A DNA stretch of 64,000 nt, taken from assembly GCF_017868775.1 (NCBI RefSeq), contig NZ_CP053381.1:2728001-2792000 (forward strand), read 5' to 3'. Position 1 is the stretch's first letter. Each line of letters begins with the position of its first letter. This DNA comes from Billgrantia sulfidoxydans. GTDB lineage: Bacteria; Pseudomonadota; Gammaproteobacteria; Pseudomonadales; Halomonadaceae. This document shows, piece by piece, positions 51,838 to 60,788 of this stretch. The position numbers were made by a program, and so were the translations under genes. Below the pieces are notes generated by a model, which ran no database searches, was not told the origin of the DNA, and worked only from the letters and a program-made list of their open reading frames with translations.

Positions 51838-52869
51838 TTACCCGCCCGTTCCGTCGCTGTCTTCGCCGACGCCAGCCGGGCGCCCATACCACTCCGTCAA
51901 GGCTCGATGCTCGCGGCGGCGGGCCTCCGCGCCGTCTCGCCCCCACACCAGCAGGCGCATCCCGGTCTCGCCCGCTTCCGGGGTGGGGCGGTCAAGCCTG
52001 ACGCCGGGCCCACCTCCCAATTGCCCGCCTCCTGGCAGGAGCAGGCGCCAGCGCGCCTGCCCAGGCCGGCCCGGGCCATGCCCCATGTGGCCGACCCGGG
52101 GACGCCGCAACCGTTCTCCCGCCACCAGGCGGATCTGTTCCACCGCCAGGTCGAGCCCGGTCAGCACTTCGGCCAGCCCCTCGTAGCCCGTCAGAGCGGG
52201 GCGCATGCCAACGAACCCCAGCCGGTTGTCGGCCAGCGAAAAACTCAGCGTCGCCAGGCCGACCAGGCCGAACGAGCGGGCGCCGTGCACGGCAAGCTGC
52301 CCCAGATAGGCGCGTTGCTCGGGCGTCAGCCGCTCGCTGGGGGCCATGGCGAACCCCGCGCCGAGCAGCTCGTGCTCGACCAGGGCCAGTGCCTGGCCGC
52401 GGCAATCGGCCAGCACCGGCAGGTGTACCCGTGGCGCCTGCGGTTCGCCCAAGGGCAACCCCGCCTCACGCATCAACTGCCGCGCGGCCTCGTCATCGCA
52501 CATGGCGGCGATGTGGGCCTCCTGCGGGCCGATGAAGACCAGACCCGCACGCGAACAGGCCCGGGCGAGGCGCCACTGCTCCTCGGCTAGCGCCTCCCCG
52601 GGATGCACGGCGTCGCAGCCCAGCCGCTGGGCGTGCTCCACCAGGGCATCGCCGGTCCTGCCACCGCTGCCATGCCAGACCAACTCGAGTTCCGTGCAGG
52701 CCTGGCCGGCCCGCAGCGCGCCCAGGCCGCTGCCCGCCAGCATGACGCCATGCCAGCCGCCCTGGCGCAGCACGCCGGGAGCGGGGCTGGACGACGCTTG
52801 CCGGTGTCCGGCGAGGCCGGCGGCATGACCCCGACCGTCGGCGGTGATAGCATGAAAGGGCTTCTTCAA
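51838..52869 (-). CDS. Degenerate biotin-carboxylase-like protein
   Basis: The 343-residue product follows the biotin carboxylase layout in compressed form. DAVHPGEALAEEQW (86-99) and GLVFIGP (109-115) match the N-terminal domain, TGLDLAVEQIRLVAGE (237-252) matches the end of the ATP-grasp domain, and GVRLDRPTPEAGETG the C-terminal domain. The glycine-rich ATP loop with its lysine is deleted (about 60 residues missing between 142 and 149). The TVEF glutamate is serine (TLSF), and the FLEMN-R-QVEH segment reads FVGMRPALTGYE. It starts at TTG with GGGGAGG 5 nt upstream. It is divergent from a LysR gene, 33 bp away. No biotinoyl partner is nearby. Confidence 0.7.
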   Translation of the reverse strand: MKKPFHAITADGRGHAAGLAGHRQASSSPAPGVLRQGGWHGVMLAGSGLGALRAGQACTELELVWHGSGGRTGDALVEHAQRLGCDAVHPGEALAEEQWRLARACSRAGLVFIGPQEAHIAAMCDDEAARQLMREAGLPLGEPQAPRVHLPVLADCRGQALALVEHELLGAGFAMAPSERLTPEQRAYLGQLAVHGARSFGLVGLATLSFSLADNRLGFVGMRPALTGYEGLAEVLTGLDLAVEQIRLVAGERLRRPRVGHMGHGPGRPGQARWRLLLPGGGQLGGGPGVRLDRPTPEAGETGMRLLVWGRDGAEARRREHRALTEWYGRPAGVGEDSDGTGG

Positions 52870-52902
52870 CGGGCCTCCCCGACCCCTCTAGCGGATTGAT
52901 AG

Positions 52903-53892
52903 ATGACAACGCCTAGCCTGCTGAACCGCCTGACCTTTCGCCAGCTCCAGGTGTTCCAGGCCGTGCATCGCCAGCAGTCCTATTCCCGCGCCGCCGAACA
53001 GCTGGGCCTGACCCAGCCGGCGGTCAGCGCGCAGATCCGCCAGCTCGAACAGGCCCTGGGTCAGCCGCTGTTCAAGTACGCCGGCAAGACCCTGCACGTG
53101 CTACCGGCGGCCGATGCGCTGGCGGCCTCGACCCAGGCCATCTTCGGCCAGGTCTCGCGCCTGCAGATGACGCTATCGGACATGGACGGCACGATCTCCG
53201 GCGAACTGAACCTGGCCGCCGTATCGACGGCGCAGTACGTGGTGCCCCATCTGATCGCCCGCTTTCGTGCCCACTATCCCAACGTCCAGGTGCGGCTGCA
53301 GGTATGCAACCGCAGCCAGGCGCTGGAAAGACTGGCGGCACGCCGCGACGACCTGGTGATCATGGCCATGGTGCCCGAGGACGACGACAACCTGGTCTTC
53401 ATGCCGTTTCTCGAGAACGAACTGATTCCCATCGTCTGGCCCGGTCATCCGCTGCTCGAGGCCCCCTCTCCCACGCTGGAGGACCTAGCCCGCCACTACC
53501 TGCTGATGCGCGAGTCGGGGTCGGGCGTACGCACCGCCTTCGAGCAGCTCGCGGCCGAACAGGACGTCGCGCTCCAGCATACCATGGAGCTGGGTACCAA
53601 CGAGGCGATCAAGCAGGGCGTGATGGCGCACCTGGGCGTCACGGTGCTGCCGCGCCTGGCCGTTCGCCTGGAGCTGGGCGCGGGGCTGCTGGCCGAGCTG
53701 CCCCTGCCCGGGTTTCCCCTGCGTCGCTCCTGGTGCACGGTCTATCCCCGGGATCGCTTCCCCACCCCCGTCACCGAACTGTTCCTGCGTTTCGTGCGCG
53801 AGCGGCTCGGCGAGATCGAAGCACACTTCAAGGCCCCACCGCAGCCGATGCCCGATCACGGCGTGGTCTGCCTGCCGATCCCGCCCGGCTGA
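52903..53892 (+). CDS. CbbR-like LysR-family regulator
   Basis: The 329-residue protein has the LysR winged helix (LTFRQLQVFQAV, then SYSRAAEQLGLTQPAVSAQIRQLEQ) and a two-lobe effector domain. The N-terminus is closest to the CbbR type, but there are no Calvin-cycle genes here. It is divergent from the biotin-carboxylase-like gene with only 33 bp between starts, so the promoters must reach into the coding regions and may be co-regulated. The effector is unknown. Confidence 0.85.
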   Translation: MTTPSLLNRLTFRQLQVFQAVHRQQSYSRAAEQLGLTQPAVSAQIRQLEQALGQPLFKYAGKTLHVLPAADALAASTQAIFGQVSRLQMTLSDMDGTISGELNLAAVSTAQYVVPHLIARFRAHYPNVQVRLQVCNRSQALERLAARRDDLVIMAMVPEDDDNLVFMPFLENELIPIVWPGHPLLEAPSPTLEDLARHYLLMRESGSGVRTAFEQLAAEQDVALQHTMELGTNEAIKQGVMAHLGVTVLPRLAVRLELGAGLLAELPLPGFPLRRSWCTVYPRDRFPTPVTELFLRFVRERLGEIEAHFKAPPQPMPDHGVVCLPIPPG

Positions 53893-54071
53893 AGGCTTCG
53901 GCCCCTGGTACCGGCGCGGAGCGCTGTGCCAGGCAGGCGGGGATATGGTAGATTACGGGCCTGCGACCATCGTATCAATTGCTGCCATGCGGGCTGGTGC
54001 CGCCCGGACCCGACGTCCCGCCGCACCGCGGCATGGTTGTGGCAGCCGCCGAGTGGAGGGGCTCACACCCT

Positions 54072-55124
54072 ATGAGCGACAGCACCTCGAAACGCGTGCC
54101 GAGCGGCGCGAAGTTCCGTACCGAGCATGGTTTCGCCGCCATCAAGGATGGCATCAAGCAACGCAGCCAAGCCGAGGGGCGTCCCGAACCGGGTCGCAAG
54201 CCGCAGTGGCTGCGCGCCCAGATCCCCGGCGGCGGCCGCTTCGAGGCGGTGAAACGCAACGTCAACGAGCATCGCCTGAGCACGGTATGCGCCGAATCGC
54301 ACTGCCCCAACATGGGCGAGTGCTGGAGCAACGGTACGGCCACCATCATGCTGATGGGCTCGGTGTGTACCCGCGCCTGCCGCTTCTGCGCCGTCGACAC
54401 CGGCAATCCGCGCGGCTGGCTGGACGCCGAGGAGCCGGCCAACACCGCCAAGTCGGTGGAGTTGATGGGGCTGCGCTACGTGGTACTGACCTCGGTCGAC
54501 CGCGACGACCTGGACGACGGCGGCGCCGCCCACTATGCCGCGTGTATCCGCGCGATCAAGGCGAATACCCCTGAAGTGGTGGTCGAGGCGCTGACGCCCG
54601 ACTTCGACGGCGACCCGTCCGCCATCGAGCGGGTGGTCGACTCCGGCCTCGAGGTGTTCGCCCAGAACGTCGAAACGGTGGAACGACTCACCCACTACGT
54701 GCGCGACCCCCGCGCCGGTTACCGCAAGACCCTCGACGTGCTGGCCCACGCCAAGCGTCACCGCCCCGGCGTGCTGACCAAGACCAGCCTGATGCTCGGC
54801 CTCGGCGAGACCGACGAGGAGATCCTCGCCACTTTCGACGACCTGCGTGCCATCGATGTCGACATCGTCACCCTCGGCCAGTACCTGCGCCCCACCCGCA
54901 ACCACCTGCCGGTGGAGCGCTGGGTGACGCCGGACGAATTCGAGCGTTATCGTCAGTTGGGTCTGGAAAAGGGCTTCATGGAGGTGGCTTCCGGACCTCT
55001 GGTACGTTCCAGCTATCGTGCCGACCGGGTGTTCGAGAAGAACAACCTGGGCCTGGCCGCGCCGGCCGAGGTGCCGGGCCAGGCAACCGACCCCAATCGC
55101 ATCCAGGCGGTCAACGTCGGCTGA
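54072..55124 (+). CDS. lipA: Lipoyl synthase
   Basis: LipA inserts two sulfurs into octanoyl side chains by radical-SAM chemistry. The auxiliary-cluster motif CX4CX5C is at C73, C78, C84, and the radical-SAM motif CX3CX2C at C99, C103, C106 (VCTRACRFC). The 350-residue product starts at the ATG at 54072. The frame is open from 53979, but nothing supports that start. It is convergent with lipB across a two-way terminator, as in Pseudomonas. Confidence 0.97.
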   Translation: MSDSTSKRVPSGAKFRTEHGFAAIKDGIKQRSQAEGRPEPGRKPQWLRAQIPGGGRFEAVKRNVNEHRLSTVCAESHCPNMGECWSNGTATIMLMGSVCTRACRFCAVDTGNPRGWLDAEEPANTAKSVELMGLRYVVLTSVDRDDLDDGGAAHYAACIRAIKANTPEVVVEALTPDFDGDPSAIERVVDSGLEVFAQNVETVERLTHYVRDPRAGYRKTLDVLAHAKRHRPGVLTKTSLMLGLGETDEEILATFDDLRAIDVDIVTLGQYLRPTRNHLPVERWVTPDEFERYRQLGLEKGFMEVASGPLVRSSYRADRVFEKNNLGLAAPAEVPGQATDPNRIQAVNVG

Positions 55125-55160
55125 CAACCCGCCCCACCGGCGGAGCCACGGCCCAAGCGC

Positions 55161-55189
55161 AAAAAAGGCGACCTCGCGGTCGCCTTTTT
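55161..55189. terminator. Bidirectional rho-independent terminator between lipA and lipB
   Basis: The stem AAGGCGACC/GGTCGCCTT has a TCGC loop. It is flanked by an A-run on the left and a T-run on the right, so it can end both the lipA (+) and lipB (-) transcripts. Confidence 0.92.
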
Positions 55190-55224
55190 GTCTTCCCTGC
55201 CCCCGTCGACTGACGGCGCCGCAC

Positions 55225-55920
55225 TCAATCGACTTGCGCAGCCTTCGCCGTCAGCCGGGCGGGCAAGGCCGCCTCATCCGGGACGAGCTCGCGTCCCAGC
55301 TGCAGCGCCAGGCACTCGGCAAGGCGGGTGCCGACCTGATCGAGGGAGAGCGGCTCGGCGACCAGGTCGGCCAGGCGTGTCATGGCCATGCCGGCATAGC
55401 CACAAGGATTGATGCGCTGGAAGGGAGCCAGGTCGGCATCGACGTTGAGCGCCACGCCGTGATAGCTCGCACCGCGCCGTATGCGCAGGCCCAGCGAGGC
55501 GATCTTGGCCTCACCGACATAGACCCCGGGGGCATCCGGCCGGGCGTGGGCCTCGACGCCGCGCTCGGCCAGCACGGCGATGACGGCATTCTCGATCGCC
55601 GAGACGAGATCGCGAACGCCCAGCCGGGCCCGGCGTACGTCGAGCAAGGGATAGAGCACGACCTGACCGGGACCGTGATAGGTCACCTGTCCGCCTCGGT
55701 CGGTCTGCACCACGGGGATATCGCCTGGCATCAGCAGATGCTCGGGCTTGCCTGCCTGCCCCTGGGTGAACACCGGGTCATGCTCCACCAGCCAGAACTG
55801 ATCCGGCGTCGCCTCGCAGCGGCCGTCGGTCAATTCGCGCATGGCCTGCCATACCGGCTGGTAGGGGCGCCGGCCCAGGCGCAGCAGGGTAATCGGCGCC
55901 CCTCCCGCCTGGCCGCTCAA
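55225..55920 (-). CDS. lipB: Octanoyl-[acyl-carrier-protein]:protein transferase
   Basis: LipB moves octanoate from ACP to lipoyl domains. Catalytic K139 (GEAKIASLG) and C173 (INPCGYAG) are present, along with [12 protein letters not shown]. Start choice is unusual: the ybeD stop codon TAG is immediately followed, in the same frame, by TTG at 55920. That TTG is the only standard start codon before the conserved [11 protein letters not shown] region. A GGAGGGG a few codons later could instead feed an ATT or CTG start. TTG is used here; the product is 231 residues. Confidence 0.93.
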   Translation of the reverse strand: MSGQAGGAPITLLRLGRRPYQPVWQAMRELTDGRCEATPDQFWLVEHDPVFTQGQAGKPEHLLMPGDIPVVQTDRGGQVTYHGPGQVVLYPLLDVRRARLGVRDLVSAIENAVIAVLAERGVEAHARPDAPGVYVGEAKIASLGLRIRRGASYHGVALNVDADLAPFQRINPCGYAGMAMTRLADLVAEPLSLDQVGTRLAECLALQLGRELVPDEAALPARLTAKAAQVD

Positions 55921-56235
55921 CTACACCACCATGTGCACGCGCCCGGTGGCCTTGAGCTCGGCGAACAACGCCTTGAGCTGGGCCTCGCCGGTGGCGCGCA
56001 TCGTCAATCGCACCGACTGGAAGCGGGCATTGCGGCTCGCCACCACTTCGATGCTGGACGCATCGAAGCTTTCGTCATGACGCTGCACCACCTGGCAGAC
56101 GGTAGCGGTGAAATCCTCGGCAGCGTCACCCACCACCTTGATCGGGTAATCGCAAGGGAAGGTGATCGTTGGCGCCGACACCGCGGCAGCCGGCGGCTGA
56201 CGCAGGTCGCGCAGTTTGTTGTCCGACATGGCCAT
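55921..56235 (-). CDS. ybeD: YbeD-type protein (DUF493)
   Basis: This is a small ACT-like-fold protein, linked to lipoate metabolism only by its constant position before lipB. The 104-residue product contains TFPCDYPIKVVG and VQRHDESFDASSIEVVASRNARF, typical of the family. The ATG at 56235 has GAGG at 5-nt spacing; 56229 is an alternative. Its stop abuts the lipB start in the same frame. Confidence 0.88.
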   Translation of the reverse strand: MAMSDNKLRDLRQPPAAAVSAPTITFPCDYPIKVVGDAAEDFTATVCQVVQRHDESFDASSIEVVASRNARFQSVRLTMRATGEAQLKALFAELKATGRVHMVV

Positions 56236-56296
56236 GAGCGCCTCGTGGGGATTTCCGACTATTTTACTCAACTATCCGACGCCGACCAAGGCACGA

Positions 56297-57511
56297 CTAG
56301 AACCACCCGCTGAGCAGGTTGCTGAAGAATCGCCGCACCTGGTCGAACATCCGCTTGAACAGCCCGCCCTCCTCGATCGACTCGAGGGCTACCAGGGGCT
56401 GCTCACCCACGACCTCCTCACCGAGACGCACCTCCAGCGTGCCCACCCGGTCACCGAGGCTGATCGGCGCGGTGAGGTCGGGGCGAATGTCGAGCCGCGC
56501 GCTGAGTTCCTGGTTGCGCGCGCGCGGCAGCGTCATCGCGACATCGCTGTCGACACCGACGCGCAGTTCGTCCTTCTCGCCCCCCCAGATGCGCGGCGAG
56601 TTCAGTACCGCCCCCTGCTCGTAGAGCTCGAGCGTCTCATAGTAGCGGAACCCGTAGCTGAGCAGCTTCTGGGTCTCCTGGGCACGCGCCTCTTCGGAGC
56701 TGGTGCCCATGACGACCGAGATGAGTCGCATGCCATCGCGCTCGGCCGAGGCCACCAGGCAATAACCCGCCTCGTCGGTATGCCCCGTCTTCAGGCCATC
56801 CACCGTCGGGTCGCGCCACAGCAAGCGGTTGCGGTTGGGCTGGCGGATGTCGTTGTAGGTGAAGTACTTCTCGGCGTAGATGGCGTAGTGCTCGGGATAG
56901 TCGTCGATGATGTACTGGGAAAGCCGCGCCAGATCGCGCGCCGTGGAGTAGTGCTCGGGATGGGGAAGCCCCGTGGCGTTGACGAACTGGGTGTTGTTAA
57001 GGCCCAGCCGGGACGCATGCTGATTCATCATGTCGGCGAAGGGCGCTTCGCCTCCGGCCAGATGCTCGGCCACGGCGACACTGGCATCGTTGCCGGACTG
57101 GATGATGATCCCGTAGAGCAGGTCGCGAATCGTGACGTCCGTGTTGACCTCGATGAACATCTTGGAGCCACCCGTTCGCCAGGCGTTCTCGCTGACGCGC
57201 ACGGTATCGTCCAGGCTGACGTTGCCGCGATTCAGCTCGCGCTCGACCAGATAGGCCGTCATCAACTTGGTCAGGCTCGCCGGTGGCAGGCGTTCGTCGG
57301 CGTTGTGCTCGGCCAGCACCCTGCCGCTGTCGGCATCCATCAGTATCCACGACTTCGCCGCGATCTGCGGTGAAGCGGGTATCAGCGTCTGGGGCTGCGG
57401 CACCGCTTGCGCCATGGCCTGGGAAACGACCAGCATCAGGCCGAGCAGCGTCAATGGGAGAAGACGCGAACGGAAACGGGAAAACAGCACTCGCATGGGC
57501 ATGGATCTCAT
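56297..57511 (-). CDS. dacA: D-alanyl-D-alanine carboxypeptidase (PBP5/6 type)
   Basis: The enzyme trims the terminal D-Ala from peptidoglycan pentapeptides. The serine motif is SLTK (79-82, nucleophile S79), with SGN at 139-141 and KTG at 241-243. A signal peptide precedes the mature domain, and a C-terminal amphipathic helix (FKRMFDQVRRFFSNLLSGWF) probably anchors it to the inner membrane. ATGs at 57511, 57502 and 57496 are possible; the first is given because it is the longest after the rlpA stop. The frame runs to 57592 but would overlap rlpA. Confidence 0.95.
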   Translation of the reverse strand: MRSMPMRVLFSRFRSRLLPLTLLGLMLVVSQAMAQAVPQPQTLIPASPQIAAKSWILMDADSGRVLAEHNADERLPPASLTKLMTAYLVERELNRGNVSLDDTVRVSENAWRTGGSKMFIEVNTDVTIRDLLYGIIIQSGNDASVAVAEHLAGGEAPFADMMNQHASRLGLNNTQFVNATGLPHPEHYSTARDLARLSQYIIDDYPEHYAIYAEKYFTYNDIRQPNRNRLLWRDPTVDGLKTGHTDEAGYCLVASAERDGMRLISVVMGTSSEEARAQETQKLLSYGFRYYETLELYEQGAVLNSPRIWGGEKDELRVGVDSDVAMTLPRARNQELSARLDIRPDLTAPISLGDRVGTLEVRLGEEVVGEQPLVALESIEEGGLFKRMFDQVRRFFSNLLSGWF

Positions 57512-57548
57512 CGCTACGTCGAGAAAGGTCAAGGGTAAGGTGCGCCGT

Positions 57549-58502
57549 TCAGTCGGCGCCATTGACGATAAAGGCTTGATCGAAACCGGCACGTCTCAGC
57601 TCATCGCGGGCGGGCTCGACCTGCCCGGCATGGGCGAGGGGGCCGACCTGAACCCGGTACATGCCGGCGGCGTCCGCCACGCGAACCGGATGCGACAGCT
57701 CGTCCTCCAGGCGCGCCTTGAGCGCTCGCGCGTTGTCGGCCGAGCCCAGCGCCGCGATCTGCAGGTAGATCGGCGTCTGGCTGCTCGCCTGGCTGGGTGC
57801 GCTGGGCGCCGAGGCGTCCCCGCTGCGTGCCGGTGCCGCCACGTCACGCCGCGGCGCGCTATCGGCCGCGGGTTGGACAGCGGCGACTGCAGGCCGGTTC
57901 GCTCCACTGCCGCCGTTTTCGGCCTGCCAGGCCACCGGGTCGATTGCTTCGACCTTCACCCGACCGGTACCGCGGTCGAGGATGTCGAGTCTTGCCGCGG
58001 CGGCGTAGGAGAGGTCGATCTCGCGGTCGTTGTGGAACGGGCCGCGGTCATTGACCCGCACGATCACCGAGCGACCGTTGTCCAGGTTCGTGACGCGGGC
58101 ATAGGTCGGCAGCGGCAACGAGCGATGCGCCGCGCTCATCTTGTACATGTCATAGATCTCACCGTTCGAGGTGGCGTAGCCGTGAAACTTCTGGCCGTAC
58201 CAGGACGCGGTGCCCTGCCGCGCGTAGCCGCGGGCATCCGGCAGGACGCGATAGGTCTTGCCCCATACCTCGTAGACCGGACGGTTGCCCCCCCGCGAGG
58301 GTGCCTCGGCGCGCGGCACGGCGTCGGGGATCTGGCTCACGTCGGGCGGGTCCTGGGGGTAGGCATCACCGCTCATGGCGTAGCGCTCCGTCGACGTCGC
58401 CGCTGCCGGGCCGCCGTCTCGCTGCGCCGGGGTACTCGAACCGCTGCCGGCACAGCCTGCCAGCAGCAGCGTCATGGCCAGTCCCAACCACAGCGTCTTC
58501 AC
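57549..58502 (-). CDS. rlpA: Septal-ring lytic transglycosylase RlpA
   Basis: RlpA cleaves naked glycan strands at the division site. The 317-residue lipoprotein has the lipobox LAGC (cysteine at 17), a double-psi beta-barrel domain with TASWYGQKFHG and the NDRGPFHNDREIDLS segment that carries the catalytic aspartate, and a C-terminal SPOR domain (about 240-317). It starts at a GTG in a GTGA overlap with the mltB stop. The longer open frame runs inside mltB. Confidence 0.95.
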   Translation of the reverse strand: MKTLWLGLAMTLLLAGCAGSGSSTPAQRDGGPAAATSTERYAMSGDAYPQDPPDVSQIPDAVPRAEAPSRGGNRPVYEVWGKTYRVLPDARGYARQGTASWYGQKFHGYATSNGEIYDMYKMSAAHRSLPLPTYARVTNLDNGRSVIVRVNDRGPFHNDREIDLSYAAAARLDILDRGTGRVKVEAIDPVAWQAENGGSGANRPAVAAVQPAADSAPRRDVAAPARSGDASAPSAPSQASSQTPIYLQIAALGSADNARALKARLEDELSHPVRVADAAGMYRVQVGPLAHAGQVEPARDELRRAGFDQAFIVNGAD

Positions 58503-59563
58503 AGCGCCCCCTCCTGCTCGTCGGACACGGAGGCGGACAGCGGGAAAGGCTCCAGCTCGCGCAGCTCCGCTATCGCCTCGGCCAGCTCGGTCACGGCCAT
58601 GGCGTAGAGATGGCTGTGGTTGTAACGGGTGATGACATAGAAGTTCTCGTAACCCAGTCGGTAGCGCCACTGCGTATCGTCGACCTCCAGCGCCAGCGGA
58701 ATGACCCGGGTCGATTCGTCGAGTTCAGCGACGGAATCGACGCCGGAGCGCTCCAGCTCGCTCAATGCCTGATAGGGCCGCCGGGTCTGGTTGAACTCGA
58801 TCGCCCCGGGCGGCGTGGCAGGCCCTTCGGCCTCGGTATAGATGGGCTCGCCCGGACGCCAGCCATGCTCGGCGAAATAATTGGCCACGCTGCCGATGGC
58901 ATCGACCGGGTTGGTCCACAGGTCGCGCTGGCCGTCGCCGTCGAAATCCACCGCATAGGCACGGTAGCTGCTGGGTATGAACTGCGGATAGCCCATGGCA
59001 CCGGCATAGGAACCCGTGAGGCTGCCGGGCTCGACCTCCTGCTCGTGGCTGATCTCGAGAAAGGCGGCCAGTTCGCCACGAAAGAAACTTCCGCGAACCG
59101 GATGGTGGAAGGCCAGCGTCGCCAGCGAGTCGATGACCCGGTGGCGTCCCGTGAAGCGGCCGTAGCTGGTCTCGACGCCGATGATGGCGGCAATGATCTC
59201 TGGCGGCACGCCGTATTCGGCCTGGGCGCGGGAAAAGGCCTCCTCATGGGCCTCGATGAAGGCGACCCCGCGACTGATCCGTTCCGGCTGCAGGAAGATC
59301 GCGCGATACTCATCCCAACGCAGCCGGCGCTCCGCCGCCCCCGCCATGGCGTCGAGCACGCCCTGCTGGAAGGCAGCGTCATCCAGCGCCGCCTCCAACC
59401 AGCCACGCTCGATGCCGCGCCCGGCGAGCTCCTCGAGCAGTTGCCTGGCCCCTTCATGCTCGGCAGGGGAAAAGTCTGCGGCGTGCACGGCAGGCGCCGC
59501 CCACCAGAGCGCCATGGTCACCACCGCGGCGCCAGCCCCTTTGCACTTTCTCGATGGCTTCAT
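58499..59563 (-). CDS. mltB: Lytic murein transglycosylase B family
   Basis: MltB-type enzymes cleave the glycan backbone to leave 1,6-anhydro ends. The 354-residue protein has a signal peptide ending VHAAD (about 28) without a lipobox, so it may be soluble periplasmic (SltB1-like). The catalytic glutamate is E131 in IGVETSYGR, followed by the family motif GAMGYPQFIPSSY. The ATG at 59563 is used; the frame to 59653 is high-GC read-through. Confidence 0.93.
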   Translation of the reverse strand: MKPSRKCKGAGAAVVTMALWWAAPAVHAADFSPAEHEGARQLLEELAGRGIERGWLEAALDDAAFQQGVLDAMAGAAERRLRWDEYRAIFLQPERISRGVAFIEAHEEAFSRAQAEYGVPPEIIAAIIGVETSYGRFTGRHRVIDSLATLAFHHPVRGSFFRGELAAFLEISHEQEVEPGSLTGSYAGAMGYPQFIPSSYRAYAVDFDGDGQRDLWTNPVDAIGSVANYFAEHGWRPGEPIYTEAEGPATPPGAIEFNQTRRPYQALSELERSGVDSVAELDESTRVIPLALEVDDTQWRYRLGYENFYVITRYNHSHLYAMAVTELAEAIAELRELEPFPLSASVSDEQEGAL

Positions 59564-59624
59564 GCTTGCGCCACTCCCTGACTGGGGCCACATCGTCCGA
59601 GCCCGCAACGCGCTGCGCCGGCCA

Positions 59625-60785
59625 TCAGCGCGGCAGCAGGCGGCGGTGCCCATGAATGGACATGAGAATACCGAATCCCGCCAGCAAGGTCACGCTGGAG
59701 GTCCCACCGTAGCTGACCAACGGTAGCGGTACCCCGACCACGGGCAGAATGCCGCTGACCATGCCTACGTTGACGAAGACGTAGATGAAGAACGTCAGGA
59801 TGATACTGCCGCCCAGCAGGCGCCCGAAGGTGTCGTGGGCCACGGCGGAGAGCCACAGCCCGCGGAGCACGATCAGCAGGTAGAGCAGCAGCACGAGCAG
59901 CATGCCCACCAGGCCGAATTCTTCGCCGAGCACCGCCACGATGAAGTCGGTGTGCCGCTCGGGCAGGAACTCCAGCTGCGACTGGGTTCCCTGCAGCCAG
60001 CCCTTGCCCCACAGGCCACCGCTGCCGATGGCCGTGGTCGACTGGATGATGTTCCAACCGGCCCCCAGAGGGTCGCTTTCGGGGTTGAGAAAGGTCAACA
60101 CCCGCTGCCGCTGGTAGTTGTGCAGGTTGATCCACAGCAGCGGCAGCGCCGCCGCCGCGCCCACGCAGAGCAGGCCGATGAAGCGCCACGAGAGCCCCGC
60201 CAGCAGCACCACGAAGACCCCGGCGCACCCCACCAGCAGGGAGGTGCCGAGGTCCGGCTGCTTGGCGATCAACACGATGGGTACGCCGAGTATCGCCGCA
60301 CACACCAGCAGGTCCTTCCAGCGCGGCGGGAGTTCGCGTCGCCCCAGCCAGGCCGCCAGCATCAGGGGCATGGCCAGCTTCATCAGCTCGGAGGGCTGGA
60401 AGCGGATCACCCCAGGGATCTCGAGCCAGCGCTGGGCCCCCATGCCGATGTCGCCCACGACCTCCACCGCGACCAGCATCAGCAGCCCGGCGCCATAGGT
60501 CAGCGGCGCCCAGCGCAGCAGCGTGGCAGGCGGAAGCTGTGCCAGGGTCAGCATCACCACGAGCGCGACCAGGAAGCGAGTGCCCTGGGCCATGACCACT
60601 TCGATGCGCTGGCCGCTGGCACTGTAGAGCACCCCCAGCCCCGCGACCAGCAGTACCAGCAGCAGCAGCAGCAGCCAGGGGTCGAGATGGGTGCGCTCCC
60701 AGATGCTCTTGCGCCGTGATATGCCGTCTTGCGGTGCCTTCACCGGCCGCGCGCGCAGCCCCTTTGCCACTCCCATCCACGTCAT
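59625..60785 (-). CDS. rodA: Rod-shape SEDS glycosyltransferase RodA
   Basis: RodA polymerises lipid II during side-wall growth with PBP2. The 386-residue protein has about ten membrane helices and the SEDS signature blocks FQPSELMKLAMPL and GVPLPLVSYGGTS. The catalytic aspartate region is in the loop KQPDLGTSL. It starts 3 bp after the mrdA stop, consistent with coupled synthesis of the two partners. Confidence 0.96.
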   Translation of the reverse strand: MTWMGVAKGLRARPVKAPQDGISRRKSIWERTHLDPWLLLLLLVLLVAGLGVLYSASGQRIEVVMAQGTRFLVALVVMLTLAQLPPATLLRWAPLTYGAGLLMLVAVEVVGDIGMGAQRWLEIPGVIRFQPSELMKLAMPLMLAAWLGRRELPPRWKDLLVCAAILGVPIVLIAKQPDLGTSLLVGCAGVFVVLLAGLSWRFIGLLCVGAAAALPLLWINLHNYQRQRVLTFLNPESDPLGAGWNIIQSTTAIGSGGLWGKGWLQGTQSQLEFLPERHTDFIVAVLGEEFGLVGMLLVLLLYLLIVLRGLWLSAVAHDTFGRLLGGSIILTFFIYVFVNVGMVSGILPVVGVPLPLVSYGGTSSVTLLAGFGILMSIHGHRRLLPR

Positions 60786-60788
60786 CGC

